From a virus: DNA of 64,000 bases. Below, piece after piece: positions 23,816-31,527 of the stretch (within the stretch, counting starts at the first letter, position 1; each line of letters opens with the position of its first letter). The notes below the pieces were generated by a model that was not told the DNA's origin, ran no database searches, and saw only the letters and a list, made by a program, of their open reading frames with translations. Position numbers and translations under genes: made by a program. Location of the stretch: positions 124,001-188,000 of the IMG/VR virus record IMGVR_UViG_3300033145_003233, one strand, 5' to 3'.

Positions 23816-24105
23816 ATGTCTAAGATCTCAAATCTGTTATCTATTGGTTCTATTGTCTTTATGTCTTTTGCTAATCCCTCTATCATATCATCAGTCCAAG
23901 ACCAACGAACATTTTCCATCTCATAAAAATCTTCTTTAACTTTTCGTATTATAAGAATCCTGTCAGAATTTAATGATTTTTCCATGTCAGTTATAAAAGT
24001 TTTTGATACTTTAAGAACCCGATCTTCTCCTGGCTGACACCCAAACTCTGCTTTCATCTCTTTCCATGTTTTTATCTTTACCTCGTCTTCTACTTTGTAT
24101 TTCAT
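23812..24105 (-). CDS. YKVGD family, tandem copy 4, with tag
   Basis: 97 aa, closest to copy 3 (NSDRILIIRKVKEDFYEMEN, WSWTDDMIEGLAKDI), ending PIDNRFEILDI. First of the four in transcription order. Confidence 0.84.
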   Translation of the reverse strand: MKYKVEDEVKIKTWKEMKAEFGCQPGEDRVLKVSKTFITDMEKSLNSDRILIIRKVKEDFYEMENVRWSWTDDMIEGLAKDIKTIEPIDNRFEILDI

Positions 24106-24326
24106 ATGTCTAAGATCTCAAATCTACTTTCAATTATATCTTCAGAATTTAATCTCTTTGGATTATCATAATCTAAATGACCATACTCCCTATAAAACGA
24201 GGCAGCAGTACATTGCCATTTATTATAATAGTTACATTCAGGCAATCCATCATGGCCAGGTAATTTACAAAGTGTTTTTTTCTCAAATTCACACTCTCTA
24301 CTCATTTTGCCATAAGATTCCTTCAT
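24102..24326 (-). CDS. Cysteine-rich small protein with tag
   Basis: 74 aa. CEFEKKTLCKLPGHDGLPEC and WQCTAASFYREYG: four cysteines, C...C...C...C. Ends IIESRFEILDI. May start at the second Met (MSREC). Confidence 0.8.
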   Translation of the reverse strand: MKESYGKMSRECEFEKKTLCKLPGHDGLPECNYYNKWQCTAASFYREYGHLDYDNPKRLNSEDIIESRFEILDI

Positions 24327-24730
24327 TGCTCATCACCTAAATCCAATATCTCTGCTCTATTCGTGATAACCTCATCAGGAGTTATTTCTTTCTGAACTCC
24401 CTCACCCACACTAGTACCTAATTCTTCTCTATAATTTATCTTAACTTTAGGAGATAATGCCAAATATTGAGAACCAACCGCGAATTTTAAATTCCAGCTT
24501 TTATATATTTTTCGCAATGGAACCATAAGATCATTTTCTGCAAAACCATGACTAGATTCAGTAAGTAGTTTCCATGGAATCCATACATAATTTAATTTAC
24601 ATATCTGCTCTTGTTCATCTACTATGTACCCGTTGATTATTGTTATACATGCACCAACAGCAGCTTCTAACCTTTTTTTCTGCTTACCGATATAAGCTAT
24701 CTTAATATCTTCTGGAGTTATCTCTTCCAC
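24323..24730 (-). CDS. ~130 aa TPEDI paralogue family, member 6
   Basis: 135 aa. EEITPEDIKIAYIGKQKKRL, CITIINGYIVDEQEQICKLN, LRKIYKSWNLKF, YLALSPKVKI, tag TNRAEILDLGDEQ. The TPxDIKxxYI start defines a subfamily running from here to 29110. Confidence 0.82.
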   Translation of the reverse strand: MEEITPEDIKIAYIGKQKKRLEAAVGACITIINGYIVDEQEQICKLNYVWIPWKLLTESSHGFAENDLMVPLRKIYKSWNLKFAVGSQYLALSPKVKINYREELGTSVGEGVQKEITPDEVITNRAEILDLGDEQ

Positions 24731-24731
24731 A

Positions 24732-25127
24732 CTAATCCTCTAAATCCAATATCTCTGCCCTATGCTCTATCACTTCATTAGGAGCAACAGACTTATTTTT
24801 CTTCTTAATCTGACCAATATTTAAACTAAGCTCATCACTTATTTTTTTGCGGGAAGAAAAACGAATGTGTAATCCATCTTTTCTAATCTCCCAAGCAGTA
24901 TATATCTCTTTTAAGTATTTAAGTATGTCATCATATTCCCTGTTGTTTTCATAATTGATATGGTCACTAGTGATAAAATAGATATATCCATCTCTACATA
25001 TTTGTTCACATCTTTCTAATAATGCATCGTTAAGAGATTCTATAGCTGATTCTATCTTTATTTTTAGTTGCTCTCCATATGTCTCTATATATTTTTTTCT
25101 TACATCATCTGGTGTTATGCCATCCAT
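24732..25127 (-). CDS. ~130 aa TPEDI paralogue family, member 7
   Basis: 131 aa. DGITPDDVRKKYIETYGEQL, AIESLNDALLERCEQICRDG, YLKEIYTAWEIRKDGLHIRF, tag EHRAEILDLED. Confidence 0.82.
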   Translation of the reverse strand: MDGITPDDVRKKYIETYGEQLKIKIESAIESLNDALLERCEQICRDGYIYFITSDHINYENNREYDDILKYLKEIYTAWEIRKDGLHIRFSSRKKISDELSLNIGQIKKKNKSVAPNEVIEHRAEILDLED

Positions 25128-25128
25128 G

Positions 25129-25590
25129 CTATTCCCCTAAATCCAATAACTCAGATCTATTCTCTACTGGACTATCCCTAACAACAATCTCAACCTCACT
25201 ACAATTAGGTTCTTTTTCTTCTTCCGATTTTTCTTCTAAAGTATTATCAAAAGGAGTCTTTGGCCTAAATCTAAAATAATAGTTAGATCCATAATTAGAT
25301 TCAACTATCCAACTAGTAAAAGTATCTTGTACGGCTTTTTTTATGAATTTCCAATTATAACCTAAATTTATCTCTTCTTTTATAAAGGACCGTTTAGGAA
25401 AAATAGATGATTGGTATATATCAATATAACCATCTAATATTAATTGACTCTTATCTTTTGATAATGTTTTATTAATTATCTGTATAGCATGGTTAATAAG
25501 ATTCTCTATTTTTGTCTTATTTACTTTTATATATTGATTTCTAATCATATCAGGTGTTATTTCTTCTTTATTATCACTCCAAACTTTCAT
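25129..25590 (-). CDS. ~150 aa TPEDI paralogue family, member 8
   Basis: 153 aa from the Met at 25590 (KVWSDNKEEITPDMIRNQYI), right after the stop of the previous gene; the longer ORF to 25653 is a shadow. AIQIINKTLSKDKSQLILDG, WKFIKKAVQDTFTSWIVESN, FRFRPKTPFD, tag ENRSELLDLGE. Closest to members at 26524 and 27016. Confidence 0.82.
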   Translation of the reverse strand: MKVWSDNKEEITPDMIRNQYIKVNKTKIENLINHAIQIINKTLSKDKSQLILDGYIDIYQSSIFPKRSFIKEEINLGYNWKFIKKAVQDTFTSWIVESNYGSNYYFRFRPKTPFDNTLEEKSEEEKEPNCSEVEIVVRDSPVENRSELLDLGE

Positions 25591-25591
25591 A

Positions 25592-25777
25592 TCAACTTTC
25601 CAAAACCTTCTTAATCTTCTCTGCCATGTCCATACCAAGCTCTCTAGTCGCATAGTCTATTATTGCAATATTACATATTGCATTCTTAGAGGAATCTTTA
25701 CATACAACCCATATAGGACGGTCTTTTAACATTCCCGAACCTTTCCATGGCTCTATTTCAACTTTTTCTGTTTTCAT
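25592..25777 (-). CDS. Small protein without tag
   Basis: 61 aa. KVEIEPWKGSGMLKDRPIWV, CNIAIIDYATRELGMDMAEK. Compact alpha/beta composition; not recognised. Its start overlaps the tag end of 25774..26145 by 4 bases. Confidence 0.72.
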   Translation of the reverse strand: MKTEKVEIEPWKGSGMLKDRPIWVVCKDSSKNAICNIAIIDYATRELGMDMAEKIKKVLES

Positions 25778-26145
25778 TCTCTTAAATCCAATATTTCTGA
25801 CCTATTTTGAACTTTCTCAATTTCTTCTTCTATATCTGAAGAACTGACAGGTTTATCGTCTCTCATAACTTCATTTAAATGAATTTTTAACCCTTCTTTT
25901 AATGTAAAGAGGAGTTTTCCATCATCTTTTGTAACTTCCCAATCTTCATATATTGCATTTAAAGCCTTTATAAGAATTTCAAGATCATTATCATATTTAT
26001 AAGAAATATGACAGCGACCTGTTTGACCTACCTTTTTATAATTAGCCAATAATGTTTTATTAATAACTGTCATGGCCTTTTGTACTTCTTGACCTATAAA
26101 TTCTGTAAATTTTTCTTTAATATCATCTGATGTTACGGGTTTCAT
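25774..26145 (-). CDS. ~125 aa TPEDI paralogue family, member 9
   Basis: 123 aa. KPVTSDDIKEKFTEFIGQEV, AMTVINKTLLANYKKVGQTG, KALNAIYEDWEVTKDDGKLL, tag QNRSEILDLRE. Confidence 0.82.
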   Translation of the reverse strand: MKPVTSDDIKEKFTEFIGQEVQKAMTVINKTLLANYKKVGQTGRCHISYKYDNDLEILIKALNAIYEDWEVTKDDGKLLFTLKEGLKIHLNEVMRDDKPVSSSDIEEEIEKVQNRSEILDLRE

Positions 26146-26146
26146 A

Positions 26147-26524
26147 CTAAGTCCCTAAATCCAAAATTTCTGCTCTATTATCTATAATATCGTCAGTACT
26201 TACCGGCTTATTTTCTCCTTTAATCTTAACTGAATCTAATTTAATCTCATCTATAGAATCCTTAGCAGAAAAAGTCATAGAAAGACCATTCTTAGTGATA
26301 TTCCAATCAGCATATATCTTTTGTAAATATTCAATAATAGTGTAAATTTCTGTGCTATTAGCATATTCCATTCCACTAATAGGAATATTAACATAACCTT
26401 TCTGACAGATTAATCTATAATTAGCTAATAATGCCTTATTGAAATAAGCTACTGCTATACCAACCTTCTTCTCTAAATCAGCTTTATATGTATCTTTGAT
26501 AGTTTTAATAGTCATACCTTCCAT
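26147..26524 (-). CDS. ~125 aa TPEDI paralogue family, member 10
   Basis: 125 aa. AVAYFNKALLANYRLICQKG, YLQKIYADWNITKNGLSMTF, tag DNRAEILDLGT. The ASTDDI-like block near the end (PVSTDDII) repeats the start motif of the family. Confidence 0.82.
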   Translation of the reverse strand: MEGMTIKTIKDTYKADLEKKVGIAVAYFNKALLANYRLICQKGYVNIPISGMEYANSTEIYTIIEYLQKIYADWNITKNGLSMTFSAKDSIDEIKLDSVKIKGENKPVSTDDIIDNRAEILDLGT

Positions 26525-26979
26525 TATATATCCAATATCTCTGACCTATTATCTATTGAACTATCAACAACAACTTCTTCTTTTTTCTTTTTTTCCGATT
26601 TTTTATCTAATTTCATAGTGAAATCAGAGCCAGGATGAAATCTAAAGTAATATTCTCCACCAGCTCTATTAGATTCTATATTCCAACTTGTAAAAATATC
26701 CTGTACAGCTTTATTTATAAATTGCCAAGTATTTTTTAAATCTAATCTTTTTCCATCAAAGGATTTATTTGGGAAAATATGTTTTTGGCCTACATCAATA
26801 CTGCCACTCTCTATTAATTCTTTAGTTCCTGCTGATAGCTTTCCATTAATTATTTGTACAGTGTGACGAATAAGATTTTGTATCTTTATATCGTTTTTAT
26901 TTATATACTTATTTCTAAGCATATCGGGAGTTATCTCTTCTTCACTATCACTCCATGTTTCTTGAGGTTCACATCTCAT
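26524..26979 (-). CDS. ~150 aa TPEDI paralogue family, member 11
   Basis: 151 aa. RCEPQETWSDSEEEITPDML, TVQIINGKLSAGTKELIESG, WQFINKAVQDIFTSWNIESN, YYFRFHPGSDF, tag DNRSEILDI at the very C-terminus. Nearly the same N-terminus as the next gene upstream, a recent duplication. Confidence 0.82.
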   Translation of the reverse strand: MRCEPQETWSDSEEEITPDMLRNKYINKNDIKIQNLIRHTVQIINGKLSAGTKELIESGSIDVGQKHIFPNKSFDGKRLDLKNTWQFINKAVQDIFTSWNIESNRAGGEYYFRFHPGSDFTMKLDKKSEKKKKEEVVVDSSIDNRSEILDI

Positions 26980-26980
26980 C

Positions 26981-27432
26981 TTATTTCTCTAAATCTAACA
27001 ACTCTGACCTACTATCTATCGAAATATCAATAACATCAACTTTTTTTCTTTTGATTTTTTATCCAATGTTGTATCAAGAGGGGTTCTTGCTCTAAAGTTT
27101 AAAGATCTAGTCCGATCAACAATAGATTCAACATTCCAATTTGTAAAAGTGTTCTGTACGGCTCTAACTATAAATACCCAAGTACTGATTAAATCTATTT
27201 CATCTTTTTTAAACATAGGTTCAGGAAAAATAAATTCTTGATTTATTTTAATGCTGTTATTTTTCATTAGGTCTACAGACCCCTGTGATAAACCTTTATT
27301 AACCATTTGTATAGTATGACTAATAAGCTTTTTTATTTTTTCTGAGTTACGCTTTAAATACTCATCTCTGAGCATCTCAGGTATTATCTCTTCTTTATTT
27401 TTACTCCATGTGTTTTGAGGTTCACATCTCAT
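26981..27432 (-). CDS. ~150 aa TPEDI family, member 12: frameshift needed for tag
   Basis: The zero frame runs from 27432 to a TAG at 27016 (138 aa, ending KKLMLLIFR, no tag). At 27040-27046 the frame reads GAA AAA AAG, containing the canonical -1 slippery heptamer A_AAA_AAG. After a -1 shift the frame continues KKVDVIDISIDSRSELLDLE and K to TAA at 26981, giving a perfect tag and the normal 1-base gap to the next ATG. Either programmed frameshifting or a single-A deletion in an eight-A run explains this. N-terminus RCEPQNTWSKNKEEIIPEML matches member 11. Confidence 0.75.
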
Positions 27433-27433
27433 C

Positions 27434-27895
27434 TTATTTCTCTAAATCTAACAACTCTGACCTGTTCTCTATTGCCTCTCCAGGGACTATTGCCTCTTCT
27501 TTCGCTTCTAATTCTATTTTTATGTTTTTATCAATAAGTTCTTTGGGAGAAAATTTAAAATGAGGGTTTGCTTTATTCTTAACCAGCTTTACGTCCCATT
27601 CTGTGAAAACTCCATAAATAGTTACATAAATAAAATCTATTCTTTCAGATTTTTTCGAAAAATTCCAATTCTTTCCATTTATAGTGATTCTATCAATAAA
27701 AACCTCGTCCCATAAAGAAGCAAAAGTATCTTTATATACTATGATAATAGTGCCATCTTTAACAATAGAATCACTATGATATTTTAAATCTTCATTAACG
27801 ATTTTTATAGTTGAAGAAATAACCTTCTCTATTACAGAAATATGTTTATCCTTATATCCATTCAGGATGTTCTCTGGAGTTATAGGCTCTTCCAT
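27434..27895 (-). CDS. ~150 aa TPEDI paralogue family, member 13
   Basis: 153 aa. EEPITPENILNGYKDKHISV, TIKIVNEDLKYHSDSIVKDG, IYGVFTEWDVKLVKNKANPH, FSPKELIDKNI, tag ENRSELLDLEK. Confidence 0.82.
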   Translation of the reverse strand: MEEPITPENILNGYKDKHISVIEKVISSTIKIVNEDLKYHSDSIVKDGTIIIVYKDTFASLWDEVFIDRITINGKNWNFSKKSERIDFIYVTIYGVFTEWDVKLVKNKANPHFKFSPKELIDKNIKIELEAKEEAIVPGEAIENRSELLDLEK

Positions 27896-27898
27896 TAG

Positions 27899-28075
27899 TT
27901 ACTCTTCCGCAAATGGAAGGTTCATCCATTCTTCAAAACATTTTGCTTTGCAAAAATCTTTCTTATGGAATCTATCAGGCAATGTTATTCCACTCCTATT
28001 ACCAAGATATCCTTCTAATTTTATTCTTTCTTCCCCACAAATTTCTCCACAAAAATCACATTTTATAATAATCAT
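27899..28075 (-). CDS. Zinc-finger mini-protein without tag (short gene)
   Basis: 58 aa. KCDFCGEICGEERIK at 5-19 and FCKAKCFEEWM at 41-51. It fits between its neighbours, overlapping the tagged gene before it by 4 bases (ATGA). Ends PFAEE without tag. Confidence 0.78.
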   Translation of the reverse strand: MIIIKCDFCGEICGEERIKLEGYLGNRSGITLPDRFHKKDFCKAKCFEEWMNLPFAEE

Positions 28076-28275
28076 TTTTCTCCTCCTAAATCTAAAATAT
28101 CTATTCTACTCTCTATCCCTTCATCGAGAATTTCTTCTATTTTCTCTAATTGAGAAAACTGAACGACTTGGAACTTTTTTTGACAATGATCACAAATCTG
28201 TTCACCTGAGATGTCTTTTACCATTTTAAGTTTCTTATCACAATGAGGGCATATCTTACTATATAAATATTCCAT
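28072..28275 (-). CDS. Zinc-ribbon mini-protein with variant tag
   Basis: 67 aa. CPHCDKKL at 9-16 and CDHCQKKF at 28-35 form a classic ribbon; a helical linker (QLEKIEEILDEG) precedes ESRIDILDLGGEK, where Ile replaces Phe at the second tag position. Confidence 0.85.
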   Translation of the reverse strand: MEYLYSKICPHCDKKLKMVKDISGEQICDHCQKKFQVVQFSQLEKIEEILDEGIESRIDILDLGGEK

Positions 28276-28697
28276 TACTTTTCTCCCAAATCTAAAATCT
28301 CTGCTCTGTTATTTATAATATCGTTAAGAGTTACTTCTTTCTTCTGTTTCTTGTTAAAATCTACTCGTATTTCTATATCAATAGGAGTTTTAGGTCTAAA
28401 ACAAAAATAGTGACCTCCAGAATAGAAATAAGAACTTACTTTCCAATTCTTATAAAATTTACGTACGTTGTCCGCCAAAACCGTCCATCTACTTTCAATA
28501 GCTTTTGCACAGAATCCATCATTATCAAGATCTCCTCTGGCCTTCACATAAACAAAGCCATCATCTACTATCGCTTGATATCTCTCTTTTAATAATTTGT
28601 TTATAATATCTATAGAATAGGAAACGAGATTTTCCATTATCGGGGTTTCTTTGTCTATATATAATTCTTTAATATTTTCTGGTGTTACTTCTTCCAT
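28275..28697 (-). CDS. ~140 aa TPEDI paralogue family, member 14
   Basis: 140 aa. EEVTPENIKELYIDKETPIM, SIDIINKLLKERYQAIVDDG, LADNVRKFYKNWKVSSYFYS, CFRPKTPIDIEI, tag NNRAEILDLGEK. Confidence 0.82.
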   Translation of the reverse strand: MEEVTPENIKELYIDKETPIMENLVSYSIDIINKLLKERYQAIVDDGFVYVKARGDLDNDGFCAKAIESRWTVLADNVRKFYKNWKVSSYFYSGGHYFCFRPKTPIDIEIRVDFNKKQKKEVTLNDIINNRAEILDLGEK

Positions 28698-29110
28698 TAT
28701 ATATCCAATATATCAAATCTGCTCTCTACTGGTTCAGTAGTAATTAAAGGAATATCTTTTTTCTGTTCGGCAGTAGGGGCCATCTCTATTACAATAGGTT
28801 CTTTCGGCATAAATTGAAAATACCGTCCCTTATTTTCACAACCTGAAGCTATATCCCAACTTTTAAAAAATTTGCCTAAACAATCTCCCAAGAGTTCCCA
28901 ACTGGTATCTGTTGCTCTGAAGCCTTTAGGAAGATTTAAATCTGAACGAAGTATGTTAAGATATCCAGATGAGATAATAACTTTATACTTATCTACTAAT
29001 ATCTGATTAATAGTTTCTATACATGGAGACACTAATCCATCTAATAATGGAATCTCTTTTTCCATAAATATATTTTTGATATCTTCGGGAGTTACTTCTT
29101 TCATATCCAT
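28697..29110 (-). CDS. ~137 aa TPEDI family, member 15; first gene of the cluster
   Basis: 137 aa. MKEVTPEDIKNIFMEKEIPL, CIETINQILVDKYKVIISSG, GDCLGKFFKSWDIASG, tag ESRFDILDI. It is the promoter-proximal gene of the tagged cluster; the 29134..29161 promoter lies 24 bases upstream. Start at 29110 or the internal Met at 29104. Confidence 0.83.
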   Translation of the reverse strand: MDMKEVTPEDIKNIFMEKEIPLLDGLVSPCIETINQILVDKYKVIISSGYLNILRSDLNLPKGFRATDTSWELLGDCLGKFFKSWDIASGCENKGRYFQFMPKEPIVIEMAPTAEQKKDIPLITTEPVESRFDILDI

Positions 29111-29133
29111 TCCCCATAAAATTATCCAAACTT

Positions 29134-29161
29134 ATTATATACTAAATGTTTTCACTTTCAA
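29134..29161 (-). promoter_or_regulatory. Sigma70-like promoter of the tagged gene cluster
   Basis: TTGAAA, 16 nt, TATAAT with the class-typical AAAGTGAAAA after the -35. It is the only strong promoter seen before the ATGA-chained run that begins at 29110. Confidence 0.75.
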
Positions 29162-29178
29162 ATGTTTAATTGAGAAAC

Positions 29179-30417
29179 CTAGAGAAGAAATGCTAATTTA
29201 TAGTATTTAGATATGTTGTAGTCTATGTAGGGTAGATAGCTGTTTATGTCTATTTTGAGTGGGGTTATTTTTTTACCTATGTAAGATTCTAGGTGATATT
29301 GAGTAGTTTTAGTCCCGTATGAGTAGTGAAAATCTTCATGACAATTATGGCATAAACAGACAGTTTTTGATAATTCTTTGCTAATTTTACCGCGGCCTTC
29401 TTTGTGCATTATGCTTATTTTTTTATACTTTAAATCACTTTCTACGTGATGGAATAATAAGATAGCAGGATCGTTAATTTTACAATTTATACAAAATAGC
29501 GATTTTTTGAATTCCCAAATCATTAGATGGTTTCTGCATAAAGTTTTCTTATTAGTAGGAGAACGAAGATACCGTTTTATTAAAATATCTTCTCTCTCTT
29601 TAGAAGTTCCTATATGTATAATGGTATGACAATTCTTGCATTTAACCACCCCTTTTTTGAATTCTTTATTTATTCGCTCAATGCTGTGGCTACACATTTT
29701 TCTAATCGAATTATCTTTTTCTAAAGGATTTAAATGGTGGAAAGATAATTTGGTTATTTTTTTTTCTCCACAATCACATCCCTGAGTAGTCATGCGTTTT
29801 TTTATATCTTCCCATTTTATTGCCATTTTTGCTCTTTGGAGAGGCTTCTGTTTGTCCCACCATCTTTTTTTTATGAGTTTACTAACCTTTTCTTCTATTT
29901 GATCAGGAAAAGGAATGATGAAATATCTATATACCTTCTCTCTAGTTTTTTGGTGAATATGACATAAGTATTCTGCTTTCTGGCAAATATCATATGATCG
30001 TATTTTTAAGTATATGGAAGAATATTTTTCCATCCGTATATTATGTTGTTTTTTATTACGATTTTCTACAATTCTTTTTAATATCTTATTATGCTGAGTT
30101 AGATCTGAAGAGTACCAATGCTTGTAATATTTACTTCGTAAATCTCTTTTCTTATTGCAAATTTTTTCTTCTATTTGATCAGAAAAAGGAATGATAAAAT
30201 ATCTATATATTTTCTTTCTAGTTTTTTTATTAACTTCATAAAGAATTTCTGCTTTTACATCTATGTTATAAGATTTTATCTTATTATAAAATGGAGAATA
30301 TTGTTTTAACCATCTTTTGTCATTAGCTTTTTTTATGCTGTTCTTATACTTCTCGGGGTTTTCTTGTTGCCATTTTTTTTTATGTTGTAGTTGTTTTGAC
30401 TTATCTTTATATGCCAT
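29179..30417 (-). CDS. Large HNH homing endonuclease with internal duplication
   Basis: 412 aa, about three times the usual size. Two copies of a helical module (KIKSYNIDVKAEILYEVNKK...YRYFIIPFSDQIEEK at about 45-90 and KIRSYDICQKAEYLCHIHQK...YRYFIIPFPDQIEEK at about 138-183) are followed by two HNH cores: CDCG...LSFHHLNPLEKD...CKNCHTIIH and CINC...LLFHHVES...CLCHNCHEDFH. Lies between the tagged cluster and the next region. Likely DNA endonuclease (family knowledge). Confidence 0.85.
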   Translation of the reverse strand: MAYKDKSKQLQHKKKWQQENPEKYKNSIKKANDKRWLKQYSPFYNKIKSYNIDVKAEILYEVNKKTRKKIYRYFIIPFSDQIEEKICNKKRDLRSKYYKHWYSSDLTQHNKILKRIVENRNKKQHNIRMEKYSSIYLKIRSYDICQKAEYLCHIHQKTREKVYRYFIIPFPDQIEEKVSKLIKKRWWDKQKPLQRAKMAIKWEDIKKRMTTQGCDCGEKKITKLSFHHLNPLEKDNSIRKMCSHSIERINKEFKKGVVKCKNCHTIIHIGTSKEREDILIKRYLRSPTNKKTLCRNHLMIWEFKKSLFCINCKINDPAILLFHHVESDLKYKKISIMHKEGRGKISKELSKTVCLCHNCHEDFHYSYGTKTTQYHLESYIGKKITPLKIDINSYLPYIDYNISKYYKLAFLL

Positions 30418-30505
30418 ATAAATATATCGACATATAGATAAAAAATCTATTAATTATAGAGTGAAAAAATAGGTGGTTGGCAAAATAGGGTCCCAGGAAA
30501 GGATG

Positions 30506-30706
30506 TTAAGGGTAAGTATAAGTGTTCTCTGAAACTGGACGCCCACGGCACGGGGTAACGTAAAATGATTTTTCTGAGGAGTAATACTCCATTGTTCTAT
30601 CGAAAGTTTCGATTGAGTATATTATCCGTCTTATATGAGCATCTCCTGTAACTGCTGTAACCGTAAGTAGAACCCCCTGCAATGTATGGAGTCTATACCG
30701 AACCAT
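30506..30706 (-). CDS. Short overlapping ORF of doubtful status
   Basis: 66 codons, of which the first 25 overlap the metalloprotease-like gene in another frame. Only the part from the Met at about 30592 (28 aa, ending RGRPVSENTYTYP) lies in free sequence. I cannot tell whether it is translated. Confidence 0.3.
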   Translation of the reverse strand: MVRYRLHTLQGVLLTVTAVTGDAHIRRIIYSIETFDRTMEYYSSEKSFYVTPCRGRPVSENTYTYP

Positions 30707-31092
30707 GCCGTGTCAAGGTGGTGCATAATCTCATGGAGTAGAGTAGATATAGCCCCTTTGGGAGTTCTTACCTGTCGTCTCTTAGCTGTGAGTCTATATA
30801 CTTCTATCCATGACCTTTTACCCCTTATCCCTCTACTATGATAGACACCTTGAGTTTTTTCTCTCATAGTCTCTTTGCCTCTCTGTTTTTTGTGAGGCTG
30901 TATTCCCTGAAACTTGATAGGAATAGGTAATAAATCAAACCTGTCAAGGATACGGTCGCCCAGGATTTGCAACTGCTCTTCAGTAATAACAGATAGATTC
31001 CTAAATTCGTTATATAATCTCTTAACCAATTCAGAAAATTCTATCTTATCAGGAAGAGTCAATCTATTCGATTTTGTGTAGTTCGTTTCCAT
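30631..31092 (-). CDS. HExxH zinc metalloprotease-like protein
   Basis: 153 aa. AISTLLHEIMHHLDTAWFGI near residues 112-131 contains the HExxH zinc/catalytic motif, with a third ligand candidate in SIHCRGFYLRL further on; the basic middle part (KKQRGKETMREKTQGVYHSR) is unusual. Resembles small metallopeptidase-like domains of phages (inference). The ATG follows TATAAATT directly, the -10-like part of the CCAGACC element at 31095..31127, so no leader is left. Confidence 0.78.
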   Translation of the reverse strand: METNYTKSNRLTLPDKIEFSELVKRLYNEFRNLSVITEEQLQILGDRILDRFDLLPIPIKFQGIQPHKKQRGKETMREKTQGVYHSRGIRGKRSWIEVYRLTAKRRQVRTPKGAISTLLHEIMHHLDTAWFGIDSIHCRGFYLRLQQLQEMLI

Positions 31093-31094
31093 AA

Positions 31095-31127
31095 TTTATA
31101 GAACCAAAAAACTGCTGGTCTGGAAAA
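31095..31127 (-). promoter_or_regulatory. CCAGACC-type promoter element
   Basis: TTTTCCAGACC, 16 nt, TATAAA; ATG of 30631..31092 begins 2 nt after the hexamer. Confidence 0.7.
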
Positions 31128-31216
31128 TTAAAAGGCTTTTAATTTTCTCCCCCTTATCAGACTACCTATTATCTGTTTTATCTCAACCTGAGCTAATCTG
31201 AGCCGTTCTGAGGCAA

Positions 31217-31245
31217 ATTATAGCAGGTATCTAATCACTTTTCAA
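31217..31245 (-). promoter_or_regulatory. Sigma70-like promoter
   Basis: TTGAAA, 17 nt, TATAAT with AGTGA after the -35. It overlaps the end of 31231..31527 and points to the metalloprotease-like gene, giving that gene a second promoter. Confidence 0.65.
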
Positions 31246-31527
31246 TATGTCTTTAAGATAAGCAAGGAGGATTTCTCTTGCTGCCTCATGGTCAAAGACT
31301 TCACAATCATTTTCTCCTGCTACAGAGATAACAAAGCAATTTTCATCATCAACGCCGCCTGAGTCGTCTGGAAACGGACGATGGATATGTTTTGCTTTGA
31401 CAGTTCCATAAATTAGAAGTTCATCAGTAGTAGAGATCGAAGTTCCTGTCGCAAAAGACGCTGCTATAGCTGCCTTTTTTAACTCTCCTGCCAATGTCTT
31501 TATTGCTTCTTTTGCTGTTTTGTTCAT
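31231..31527 (-). CDS. Hypothetical protein, 98 aa
   Basis: Helical, alanine-rich N-terminus (TAKEAIKTLAGELKKAAIAA), then beta-like ISTTDELLIYGTVKAKHIHR and an acidic end. Not recognised. Starts by 4-base overlap with the membrane gene before it. Confidence 0.72.
   Translation of the reverse strand: MNKTAKEAIKTLAGELKKAAIAASFATGTSISTTDELLIYGTVKAKHIHRPFPDDSGGVDDENCFVISVAGENDCEVFDHEAAREILLAYLKDILKSD

Noticed and set aside
30418-30505. Possible attachment site next to the large HNH gene
   Set aside because: No integrase and no matching direct repeat was found.
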